Origin: an uncultured Christensenella sp.
Lineage (GTDB): Bacteria > Bacillota > Clostridia > Christensenellales > UBA3700
DNA: 48,614 nucleotides
Direction of reading: 5' to 3'
NCBI GenBank assembly: GCA_910577795.1
Contig: CAJTNW010000009.1
Span: forward strand, 1,695-50,308
The translations under genes were made by a program, and so were the position numbers. Under the pieces are notes generated by a model. It saw nothing but the letters and a program-made list of their open reading frames with translations, was not told the DNA's origin and ran no database searches. Positions 1-7,096 of the stretch are shown here, one piece after another (position 1 is the stretch's first letter; every line of letters starts with the position of its first letter).

Positions 1-1
1 T

Positions 2-625
2 AGTTTGCAAAAAGAAGTTTTAATGACAAAGTATTTTAATAGTCTTAATTTGACATGCAATGTGTTATCTTACGTAACTCAAGATTATGATTATATGCTA
101 ACCGAAAAAATAAGTGGTAATGACTGTATATATTATAAATATTTGCAAAATCCAAAAAAATTATGTGATACTATTGCTGAGCAATTAGTATTTTTACATT
201 CAATAAATCCAAAAGATTGCCCAATTAAAAATCATACTGAAAATTATTTAAAAACTGCTTTTTCAAATTATAAAAGTGAAAATTATGACAAAAGTCAATT
301 TCTAGATTCCTTTGGCTATAAAAACGAAGAAGAAGCATTAAAAGTAATTGAGCAAAACAAACATTTATTAAGCAATGACACACTTTTGCATGGCGACTAT
401 TGTTTGCCTAATATTATACTTGACAATTGGAAGTTTAGCGGTTTTATTGATTTAGATAGTGGTGGAATTGGCGACAAGCATGTAGACATATTTTGGGGCA
501 TATGGACACTATACTACAACCTAAAAACTGAAAAGTACGCAAAAAGATTTATAGATGTATACGGCAAAGAAAAAATAAACTTTGATACTCTCCGCCTTAT
601 AGCGTCTATAGAAGTATTTGGATAA
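2..625 (+). CDS. APH(3')-type aminoglycoside/choline kinase-family phosphotransferase, 5'-truncated by window edge
   Basis: The reading frame is open to the left edge, so the start codon and roughly the first 60 residues of the N-terminal lobe are outside the window. About 207 residues remain. The kinase catalytic loop is visible as HGDYCLPNIILDN (Brenner-type HGD-x4-N), followed by the metal-binding segment FIDLDSGGIGDKHVDI, the layout seen in APH(3') kanamycin kinases. The C-terminus ends where that family usually ends. Members phosphorylate aminoglycosides or other small hydroxyl compounds with ATP in the cytosol. The substrate here cannot be read from sequence; it may be a housekeeping small-molecule kinase rather than a resistance gene. 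A bidirectional terminator follows directly. Confidence 0.8.
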   Translation, partial: SLQKEVLMTKYFNSLNLTCNVLSYVTQDYDYMLTEKISGNDCIYYKYLQNPKKLCDTIAEQLVFLHSINPKDCPIKNHTENYLKTAFSNYKSENYDKSQFLDSFGYKNEEEALKVIEQNKHLLSNDTLLHGDYCLPNIILDNWKFSGFIDLDSGGIGDKHVDIFWGIWTLYYNLKTEKYAKRFIDVYGKEKINFDTLRLIASIEVFG

Positions 626-626
626 A

Positions 627-660
627 AAAAGTACAAACAATAAAGTTTGTACTTTTTTAT
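627..660. terminator. Bidirectional rho-independent terminator
   Basis: The stem GTACAAAC (631-638) pairs with GTTTGTAC (645-652) around a 6-nt loop, extended by A/T pairs. A-tracts on the left and T-tracts on the right make it usable on both strands. It separates the convergent phosphotransferase and 3-hydroxyacyl-CoA dehydrogenase genes. Confidence 0.85.
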
Positions 661-698
661 TATTTATTAAATTATTTTATTAATTTTTATCTTAATAC

Positions 699-1649
699 TT
701 ATTTATTGTATTTATAAAAACCTTCGCCAGAAGATAAACCAAGTTTTCCTGCATCAATATATTCCTTTAGCATTTTTGCCATACCTTTAAAGTTATATGG
801 CGCAAGGAATGATGGAATATTTACATACATTTTTACAATATTGTAAGCAGTTGTAAGCCCAACTATATCCAAAATTTCAAAAGGACCTTTTGGTGCACCT
901 GTGCCTAATTTCCAAGCCTTATCAATACTTTCTGGGTCTGAAATACCATTTACAAACAAATCCATACCAGAACATAATAAAGGTACTAACATAGAATTTA
1001 AAAGGTATCCAGATTTCTCCTTTTTAACTGGCAAAGCAACCATTCTTATATCTTTTGCAAATTGCATTATAATATCAAAATACTTACCATCTGTTTTTGG
1101 TTGTGCCATAATTTCTGCGGTATTATTTTTCCAAATAAAATTTGCAAAGTGCAATGACAAATATTTTTCAGGTCTTCCTGTATATTTTGCAAACTTAGAT
1201 GGAAGCAATGTTGAAGAATTAGTCACCAAAATAGTTTTTTCTGTCATTAGCGGTGCTAATTTTTTATAAAATTGAATTTTTTGTTCACTATCCTCTGCCA
1301 TTGATTCAATAACCAAGTCACAGTCTTCAACGGCTTTTTTCATATCCAATTCCAGTTTGATACTATCATAAGCCTTTTCAACTTTTGCCAAACACTCTTC
1401 TTTATCAAATGTATCAAAATCAGCAATACCCATTGCCCAATTTTGAGGAGTTTGCCCCTCTTTAGTAGCCATTAAATTAATAGTGTCAGTATACATTTTT
1501 TTAAGATTATCAAGTTTTGGTCTAGTTCTACCAATACTTGCCTCGCTCCTAAGCCAAATAGTAACATCAAATCCGCAATATGCAGCCTGAAAAGCAATTT
1601 GACTACCTAGTACACCGCCTCCTGCAACAACAACTTTTTTAATTTTCAA
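699..1649 (-). CDS. 3-hydroxyacyl-CoA dehydrogenase family protein
   Basis: 316 residues. The N-terminal Rossmann fold carries VVVAGGGVLGSQIA (a GxGxxG variant, residues about 6-19). The family segment CDLVIESMAED lies near residue 110, and TNSSTLLPS with the LHFAN segment holds the catalytic region (about 143-170). The C-terminal helical domain starts near residue 205. The family oxidises (S)-3-hydroxyacyl-CoA to 3-ketoacyl-CoA with NAD, in butyrate synthesis or beta-oxidation. It stands alone here: no thiolase, crotonase or acyl-CoA dehydrogenase is next to it, so its exact substrate is open. It is slightly longer than typical HBD (about 282 residues). A purine-rich AGGGGG site precedes the ATG, and a consensus sigma-A promoter lies about 35-60 nt upstream. 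Confidence 0.85.
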   Translation of the reverse strand: MKIKKVVVAGGGVLGSQIAFQAAYCGFDVTIWLRSEASIGRTRPKLDNLKKMYTDTINLMATKEGQTPQNWAMGIADFDTFDKEECLAKVEKAYDSIKLELDMKKAVEDCDLVIESMAEDSEQKIQFYKKLAPLMTEKTILVTNSSTLLPSKFAKYTGRPEKYLSLHFANFIWKNNTAEIMAQPKTDGKYFDIIMQFAKDIRMVALPVKKEKSGYLLNSMLVPLLCSGMDLFVNGISDPESIDKAWKLGTGAPKGPFEILDIVGLTTAYNIVKMYVNIPSFLAPYNFKGMAKMLKEYIDAGKLGLSSGEGFYKYNK

Positions 1650-1682
1650 AATAAATTCCCCCTAACTAATTATTATATTAAA

Positions 1683-1711
1683 ATTATACCACACACAAAA
1701 ACCAATGTCAA
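1683..1711 (-). promoter_or_regulatory. Sigma-A promoter of the 3-hydroxyacyl-CoA dehydrogenase gene
   Basis: On the minus strand: TTGACA (1706-1711), a 17-nt spacer, then TATAAT (1683-1688). Both hexamers match consensus perfectly. The -35 box begins only 2 nt past the encoded CCA end of the tRNA gene. Confidence 0.8.
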
Positions 1712-1713
1712 TA

Positions 1714-1789
1714 TGGTATGCCTGGAGAGACTCGAACTCTCAACTAGGGCGTCGGAGGCCCTTATCTTATCCAGTTAGACTACAGACAT
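1714..1789 (-). tRNA. tRNA-Arg (anticodon CCG)
   Basis: Read on the minus strand it folds as a full cloverleaf. The 7-bp acceptor stem is ATGTCTG/CAGGCAT with one G-U pair. The D arm uses GTCT/AGAT. The anticodon stem AGGGC/GCCCT holds the loop CTCCGAC, and the T arm GAGAG-TTCGAGT-CTCTC is perfect. The anticodon CCG (complement of 1753-1755) reads CGG arginine codons. Discriminator A and the CCA tail are encoded (1714-1717). Confidence 0.95.
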
Positions 1790-1801
1790 ATATTATACCT
1801 A

Positions 1802-1830
1802 ATTATAATATAACTTTAACTTTATGTCAA
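1802..1830 (-). promoter_or_regulatory. Sigma-A promoter of tRNA-Arg
   Basis: Minus strand TTGACA (1825-1830), a 17-nt spacer and TATAAT (1802-1807): a perfect consensus placed just upstream of the tRNA 5' end. Confidence 0.8.
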
Positions 1831-1920
1831 TAAAAAGTAAAAAACTCACATACTTAATTGTATATTATAATGAGATATATTTAATAAATATTAAGCAAAT
1901 TTTTAATTAAAATGATAAAA

Positions 1921-1948
1921 AACAAGCAGTTGTAACTGCTTATTTTTT
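1921..1948 (-). terminator. Terminator after the metallophosphoesterase gene
   Basis: AAGCAGT (1924-1930) pairs with ACTGCTT (1935-1941) around a 4-nt loop. On the minus strand the hairpin is followed by GTTTTTT. It lies 2 nt past the stop codon side of the metallophosphoesterase gene. Confidence 0.8.
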
Positions 1949-1950
1949 TA

Positions 1951-4122
1951 TCAATTATTTACTTTAATAAACTTACCATCTGTGGTTAAGTTGATTTTAG
2001 TAACTCGTCCTTCAAAATCGCTAACAATTATAAATTCTTGATTATTAATTGAACCCAAAACTGCTTTGCTTAAAATTGGTGCATTTATGATAAACTCGTC
2101 TAATTTTGTACCTGTTTTTTTGTCTACAGCATACAATTTACCATCCATACCGCCAAAGTACAATATATCGCCTTTTACAACTATGCTTGCCTCTACACCT
2201 TGTGAGCCTTTGCCACTATATGGTGATGCGTAAATCATATTATCGCCAGTAGTACACTCCCATTCAACTTTCATAGTATCCATATTTAAAGCAATAACAC
2301 CTTTATTATTTGTTGCAATATATGCAATATTTCCATCTAAATAAGCAGTAGAACCAACATTAAAGTTATAATCATGCTCTTCGCCACCTATATTAGATTT
2401 TATCTCGTACTTATCAACAATTTTTCCTTTAGTTGTTTCATATTTTAAAATTGTATTGCTATTTAGTGCGTATATAAAACCTTTATAACTTATAACACTT
2501 GGATTAGAATTTATTCTCTCCGAACTTTCCCATACCTTTTTACCAGTGTTTTTATCTAGTGCATAATGATGCCTCCAGTTATCACCAACTATCAATTGTT
2601 CGCCAACAATTTGGAATTTATATGGAGAAGGCTCACCTGAACCAATATTTGTATTCCATATTACATTTCCATTTTTAATATCAAAGCAATATACAAATCT
2701 TGAGTTACCACAATATACTTTATCCCCCTCACCAACTATTCCACTCATGGAATAACGATAAGTGATTAGGTTCATATCCTTTTCCCATTTTTTTGCACCA
2801 TTTTCTGCATCCAACCCATAAACAATACCCGAAGAATCTTGTACTATTGCCATTCCATTATGAATATAAAAATTATTTTTTATAGATGTTGCAACTTTCA
2901 TTTCCCACACTACAAAGTCATCATCGTTTTGGTTTTTACTTATATCAAAGCAAGCAAAAACAGGTCTTCTTGGATAATCATTATCCATTGTGCCAACATA
3001 AAGTTTATTACCAACCAAAACAGGGTCTGTATACAAATTACGTCCACTTAATTTATGTTGCCATCCATAGCCTTGCTCACTATCATCTGGAGTATAATCA
3101 GTATAACGCATATAAGTATCTTTAATTGCATTACCCGATATATCCACTAGACGAACACCACCAATAGAGCCATCTATACCACCTACTAATGGCGAAGTTG
3201 AAATATTTAAAATACCATCATAATCATTGATAAAATTATAATGAAGATGTCCATTTAACCAACCTATAACACCTTCTTTTTTAAGTTCTATTTTTCTTGT
3301 GCCAGATTTTAATACCATACCAGTTTCGTCACGGCAAACATCATGGTTAAAGATTATAATTCTTTTGTTTTCGTCAACATTGGCAATGTCATTTTGCATC
3401 CATGCCACAACATCACCAAAAGTATATTTTGCAGGATAATCACCATAAGCCAAAGAAGAAACGATATAGTGGATATTACCAACATCAAAAGAATAATTTA
3501 CTGGTCCATAATTATCTTCAAACAATTGTTCGCTATATCTGCCATATTTAACAAAATCATGGTTACCAATAGTATACCTTACAGGTATACCCATATTTTC
3601 ACTATTCATATCAATAATATGTTGTTTTAAACCTGCCTCATAACAAATATCGCCTGTATGAATTAAAAATGCAGGATTAGTTTCGTCTACTTGTTTTTTT
3701 AAATGATTAAACCAGTCACCTACACCTTTTTCATTAATCTCAGTATCTGTTATTTGCATAAATGTATGATTAGTTTCATCAACATCTTTTTTCTTTAAAG
3801 TAAAAGTATATTCTTTAGTTTTCCTATCAATTTCTTGATAATAATTTTCCGTCCAATAGCCAGTTGGGTTTGTTATTGTTACAAACCTTGCTTTATGCCA
3901 ACCTTTAAGTTTAAATTTTCCGTCCTTATCAGTTTTAACCACATTTCTTCCGTCAGTAACACTTACATCAGCAATTGGTCTACCGCTACCTTCTTCCAAA
4001 ACATAACCTTGTGTTGGAATAGTTGCTACACCAAAATAAATTCCAGTAACCAAACCACCCAAACTTGCAATTACTATTAATACAATTAAAGCAATTTTCT
4101 TTTGCTTACTTGTTATAGTCAT
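1951..4122 (-). CDS. Membrane-anchored metallophosphoesterase with carboxypeptidase-regulatory-like and PQQ-type beta-propeller domains
   Basis: About 723 residues from the ATG at 4122; GGAGG sits 6 nt upstream, so an earlier in-frame TTG is not the start. One N-terminal membrane anchor (residues about 6-30) is followed by a beta-sandwich resembling CarboxypepD_reg (GYVLEEGSGRPIADVSV, about 34-85). A calcineurin-type phosphoesterase domain (about 120-320) has metal motifs GDICYE, GNHDF, FNHD and GHLH. The first motif, normally DxH, reads DTE. The C-terminal half (about 365-723) has repeats such as YGLDAENGAKKWEKD and YALDKNTGKKVWESS, typical of PQQ-like/outer-membrane-type propellers. It probably acts outside the cell, tethered to the membrane, as a phosphodiesterase or phosphatase. 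Substrate unknown; flanked by its own promoter and terminator. Confidence 0.8.
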   Translation of the reverse strand: MTITSKQKKIALIVLIVIASLGGLVTGIYFGVATIPTQGYVLEEGSGRPIADVSVTDGRNVVKTDKDGKFKLKGWHKARFVTITNPTGYWTENYYQEIDRKTKEYTFTLKKKDVDETNHTFMQITDTEINEKGVGDWFNHLKKQVDETNPAFLIHTGDICYEAGLKQHIIDMNSENMGIPVRYTIGNHDFVKYGRYSEQLFEDNYGPVNYSFDVGNIHYIVSSLAYGDYPAKYTFGDVVAWMQNDIANVDENKRIIIFNHDVCRDETGMVLKSGTRKIELKKEGVIGWLNGHLHYNFINDYDGILNISTSPLVGGIDGSIGGVRLVDISGNAIKDTYMRYTDYTPDDSEQGYGWQHKLSGRNLYTDPVLVGNKLYVGTMDNDYPRRPVFACFDISKNQNDDDFVVWEMKVATSIKNNFYIHNGMAIVQDSSGIVYGLDAENGAKKWEKDMNLITYRYSMSGIVGEGDKVYCGNSRFVYCFDIKNGNVIWNTNIGSGEPSPYKFQIVGEQLIVGDNWRHHYALDKNTGKKVWESSERINSNPSVISYKGFIYALNSNTILKYETTKGKIVDKYEIKSNIGGEEHDYNFNVGSTAYLDGNIAYIATNNKGVIALNMDTMKVEWECTTGDNMIYASPYSGKGSQGVEASIVVKGDILYFGGMDGKLYAVDKKTGTKLDEFIINAPILSKAVLGSINNQEFIIVSDFEGRVTKINLTTDGKFIKVNN

Positions 4123-4157
4123 AAAGTCCTCCAATTTATTTTGCTATATCTTAAGAG

Positions 4158-4186
4158 ATTATAACATATTAATTAATAAATGTAAA
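4158..4186 (-). promoter_or_regulatory. Sigma-A promoter of the metallophosphoesterase gene
   Basis: Minus strand TTTACA (4181-4186), a 17-nt spacer and TATAAT (4158-4163), about 35 nt upstream of the ATG. Confidence 0.7.
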
Positions 4187-4248
4187 TATATATCCATTTT
4201 TTTAGCACAATTTTACATTTTATAGTATTAAAAGTTTACATATAATTT

Positions 4249-4276
4249 AAAAAGATGGCTAAAAAGCCATCTTTTA
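4249..4276 (-). terminator. Terminator closing the pheS...thiI operon
   Basis: AGATGGCT (4253-4260) and AGCCATCT (4265-4272) form an 8-bp stem with an AAAA loop, extended by flanking A/T pairs. A T-run follows on the minus strand. It is the first strong terminator downstream of the pheS promoter. Confidence 0.85.
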
Positions 4277-4297
4277 TAATGTTAAATTAATTTTAAT

Positions 4298-5467
4298 TTA
4301 TCTTTTATTTTTAATTTTAACAACTTCAACATTGTTAATTGCCTCATCTATCAATTGTGGCAAATCAATTATTTTATTATATTCTGCCTCTGCAACAGAA
4401 AGTTTAGGCTTAATAACCGGATTTTTTGGTAAAAATACTGTACAGCAGTCCTCATAAGGCAAAATACTTGTTTCAAAAGCATTAATATCTTTAGATATTT
4501 TAATAATCTCAGTTTTATCCATATCAATTAAAGGTCGTAAAATTGGCAAATTTTTTACCCTACTATTTGTAACAGTAATACTCTCTAATGTTTGAGATGC
4601 AACTTGCCCTAAACTTTCACCAGTAATCAAAGCACCACAATTTTGGGAAATCGCAATTCTTTCAGATATTTCCACCATTATCATACGCATAACGGTAATC
4701 ATAAAATCCTCTTTGCAGTACTTATGAATTGCTTGTTGAATTTTTGTAAATGGCACAACAAACAAAGGAAAATGTCCACAATAACTACTAATAATTTGTC
4801 CTAAATCTATAACTTTTTGCTTTGCTTGCAAACTAGTAAACGGATAACTATGAAAATGTATTCCATTAATCTGCATACCTCTTTTTGCCATTCTAAAACC
4901 TGCTACTGGGCTATCAATTCCACCGCTTAATAGTAGCATTCCTTTACCACTGCAACCAACAGGCATACCCTCATAGCACTTAACATTTTCATAATAAATA
5001 TAACTTGTTTTGTTCTCTCTTATATCAACATTAATCACAAGTTCCGGATTATGTAAATCTACCTTTAAATCCTGCCTTAACTGCAAAATATCCCCACCAA
5101 TTTGACCTGCTATTTCTGTGCTTGTCATATTTATAGTTTTATCTGCTCGTTTTACAGTAACTCTAAAAGTATTAACGTTTGGCAAACTATTTGCAATTAA
5201 TTCCGCCACTTTAGTTATATCAGTAGGAATTTTTATTGCAGGACTAACAGAATGTATACCAAACACTTTTTTTAGTGTTTCAATTAAATTAGTTTCTATA
5301 TCCTTATCATATTTAGCGACATAAAATCTATTATGTGATTTTTCTATTTCACATTCATATACACTAAGTGCGTTTTTTATATTTTTTTCAAGCAAATTTT
5401 CAAAATGTTTTTTGTTTTTACCTTTTAAAAATATTTCCCCAAACCTTATTATAATAACATTTTCCAT
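4298..5467 (-). CDS. thiI: tRNA uracil 4-sulfurtransferase ThiI
   Basis: 389 residues. The N-terminus carries the ferredoxin-like and THUMP RNA-binding region (about 1-165). The PP-loop ATP pyrophosphatase motif LLLSGGIDSPVAGF is near residue 180. There is no C-terminal rhodanese domain, as in the short Firmicute/archaeal type. ThiI adenylates U8 of tRNA and inserts sulfur to give 4-thiouridine; in many bacteria it also takes part in thiazole synthesis. The gene lies 25 nt downstream of a cysteine desulfurase, the expected sulfur donor. GTAGGAG precedes the ATG. It is the last gene of the T-box operon. Confidence 0.95.
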   Translation of the reverse strand: MENVIIIRFGEIFLKGKNKKHFENLLEKNIKNALSVYECEIEKSHNRFYVAKYDKDIETNLIETLKKVFGIHSVSPAIKIPTDITKVAELIANSLPNVNTFRVTVKRADKTINMTSTEIAGQIGGDILQLRQDLKVDLHNPELVINVDIRENKTSYIYYENVKCYEGMPVGCSGKGMLLLSGGIDSPVAGFRMAKRGMQINGIHFHSYPFTSLQAKQKVIDLGQIISSYCGHFPLFVVPFTKIQQAIHKYCKEDFMITVMRMIMVEISERIAISQNCGALITGESLGQVASQTLESITVTNSRVKNLPILRPLIDMDKTEIIKISKDINAFETSILPYEDCCTVFLPKNPVIKPKLSVAEAEYNKIIDLPQLIDEAINNVEVVKIKNKR

Positions 5468-5492
5468 TTATTTCTCCTACACTATTTACTCG

Positions 5493-6629
5493 TTATATTT
5501 TGCCTGCAATTACTCCATTTAAATACTCAAAAGAATTTTTAAACTCACTCAAAAAAACTTGCACCTCTTCAACAGTAGTACTATTGCTAATACTTATCCT
5601 TATCATTCCGTCAAAATATTCTTTAGATAACCCTAAAGCAATTGGTACTCTAGTATGCGCTTTTTGTGCAGAACAAGCAGAGCCAGTACCAATGATTATC
5701 CCTTTATCTTCCAATAAATGAACCAAAACTTCCCCTCTTGTATTAGGTATAGCAAATGACAAAATATTGCTAAGACTCCTACCTGTATCCGTATTAATTT
5801 TGCAATTAGGTATTAGTTTTACTAAATTTTCCTTTATACTTGCAATGATATTTGTGTTTTTTTGAATATCCAAATTTTTATATATCTTTTCCAAAGCATA
5901 AGCAGTGGAAATTATACCCGCTACATTTTCTGTTGCAGACCTTAGTCCATTTTCTTGTCCGCCACCAAATATAATTGGATTAATATTAACACCCTTTTTA
6001 ATATAAAGGCAACCAACACCTTTCATACCATGAAATTTATGTGCAGAAAAAGTATATAAATCAACACCCAATTTATTTAAATTAATAGGCATTTTGCCAA
6101 CCGCTTGTACACCATCACTATGAAATATTGCTTTTGGTGCAACCTTTTTTGTCAATTTAACAAGATTTTCTATATCATTAACTCCGCCAGTTTCATTACA
6201 TGCATGCATAATGGATACTAAAGATACATTGTTGGATAATTTGCTTTTAAAATCTTCCTCATCTACAATACCATAATTATCCACTTTAACATATTCAACT
6301 TGCACTCCTTGAGATTCAAGCCTTTTTGCACATTGATAAATAGCACTATGCTCTATGCTAGATAGTAATATTTTGCAGTCTTTAAACTTTTTAACCCCAA
6401 ACATTGCCATATTATCTGCTTCTGTTCCGCTTGCAGTAAAACATATATTGCCACTGCCTTTTAAAATATCCAAAATCTTTTGTTTTGCCTGCTTAATATC
6501 ATTAGATATATCCAATGCTTTTGTGTATAATGCAGACGGATTATAATAATTATCCACAGCATATTTTTTTATTATATCTAAAATTTCAGGATACATTGCT
6601 GTTGTAGCAGAATTATCTAAATAAATCAT
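5493..6629 (-). CDS. Cysteine desulfurase, NifS/IscS family, probable ThiI partner
   Basis: 378 residues, a class V aminotransferase fold that starts MIYLDNSATTAMYPE. The PLP lysine lies in FSAHKFHGMKGVG (about residue 199). The active cysteine sits in IIGTGSACSAQK (about 320). The enzyme removes sulfur from L-cysteine to give alanine and an enzyme persulfide. It lies directly before thiI, and no iscU is nearby, so it probably feeds tRNA thiolation, as NifZ (YrvO-type) enzymes do in Bacillus. Its start overlaps the preceding small membrane-protein gene by ATGA, which suggests translational coupling. Confidence 0.93.
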   Translation of the reverse strand: MIYLDNSATTAMYPEILDIIKKYAVDNYYNPSALYTKALDISNDIKQAKQKILDILKGSGNICFTASGTEADNMAMFGVKKFKDCKILLSSIEHSAIYQCAKRLESQGVQVEYVKVDNYGIVDEEDFKSKLSNNVSLVSIMHACNETGGVNDIENLVKLTKKVAPKAIFHSDGVQAVGKMPINLNKLGVDLYTFSAHKFHGMKGVGCLYIKKGVNINPIIFGGGQENGLRSATENVAGIISTAYALEKIYKNLDIQKNTNIIASIKENLVKLIPNCKINTDTGRSLSNILSFAIPNTRGEVLVHLLEDKGIIIGTGSACSAQKAHTRVPIALGLSKEYFDGMIRISISNSTTVEEVQVFLSEFKNSFEYLNGVIAGKI

Positions 6630-7096
6630 ATTTCTTCACCTTTTAATGCACAAGCATAAATATACCTATCCAAATTACATAAAACACCTATATTTTGCCC
6701 GCAAATCAAATATTGTTCCTCATTTTGCGTCCTCAAATCAATGTAGTTATTATTTTTGAGGTCAAATTTTTCCTCATTTACAACAGATATTTCAAACTTG
6801 CCTAATTTTTCACAAAAAACAACTTTGCTTTTGTGAGGAAAAATTTTTGATATTACTAAATTGCCACTATTCAAACTACATTCCACATTGTAGACTAATC
6901 TTAGTGCAATTACTCTAAATAAAATGCTAAATGCCAAACTTATAAACAATAACAACAAATAAATCAAACTACCAAGGCTTGCCAATATTAGTCCAAATAA
7001 AGCGGCAATATCACACAATATACCACATATCAATAATAGTATTTTAAGAGAATATTTAGTTTTTGAGTTATTTGTAAAAACTAATCTATAATACAT
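6626..7096 (-). CDS. Small membrane protein of unknown function between mutS2 and the cysteine desulfurase gene
   Basis: 156 residues. Two hydrophobic segments (about 18-40 and 43-65) form a hairpin anchor. A soluble C-terminal part of about 90 residues carries several short beta-like stretches (NLVISKIF, KFEISVV) and two cysteines. I do not recognise the family. The start codon overlaps the mutS2 stop as TAATG, and its stop overlaps the next start by 4 nt. It is therefore a translationally coupled member of the operon. The tail could be a PH-like domain, as in many bacterial two-TM proteins, but that is a guess. Confidence 0.75.
   Translation of the reverse strand: MYYRLVFTNNSKTKYSLKILLLICGILCDIAALFGLILASLGSLIYLLLLFISLAFSILFRVIALRLVYNVECSLNSGNLVISKIFPHKSKVVFCEKLGKFEISVVNEEKFDLKNNNYIDLRTQNEEQYLICGQNIGVLCNLDRYIYACALKGEEI

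Noticed and set aside
2..625. An acquired aminoglycoside resistance gene
   Set aside because: The gene is cut by the window edge, has the same AT-rich base use as its neighbours, and no mobile element flanks it; the family also has non-resistance members.
2839..4080. Several plus-strand open frames opposite the metallophosphoesterase gene
   Set aside because: They lack ribosome sites and family resemblance and are explained as antisense frames of a large real gene in low-GC DNA.
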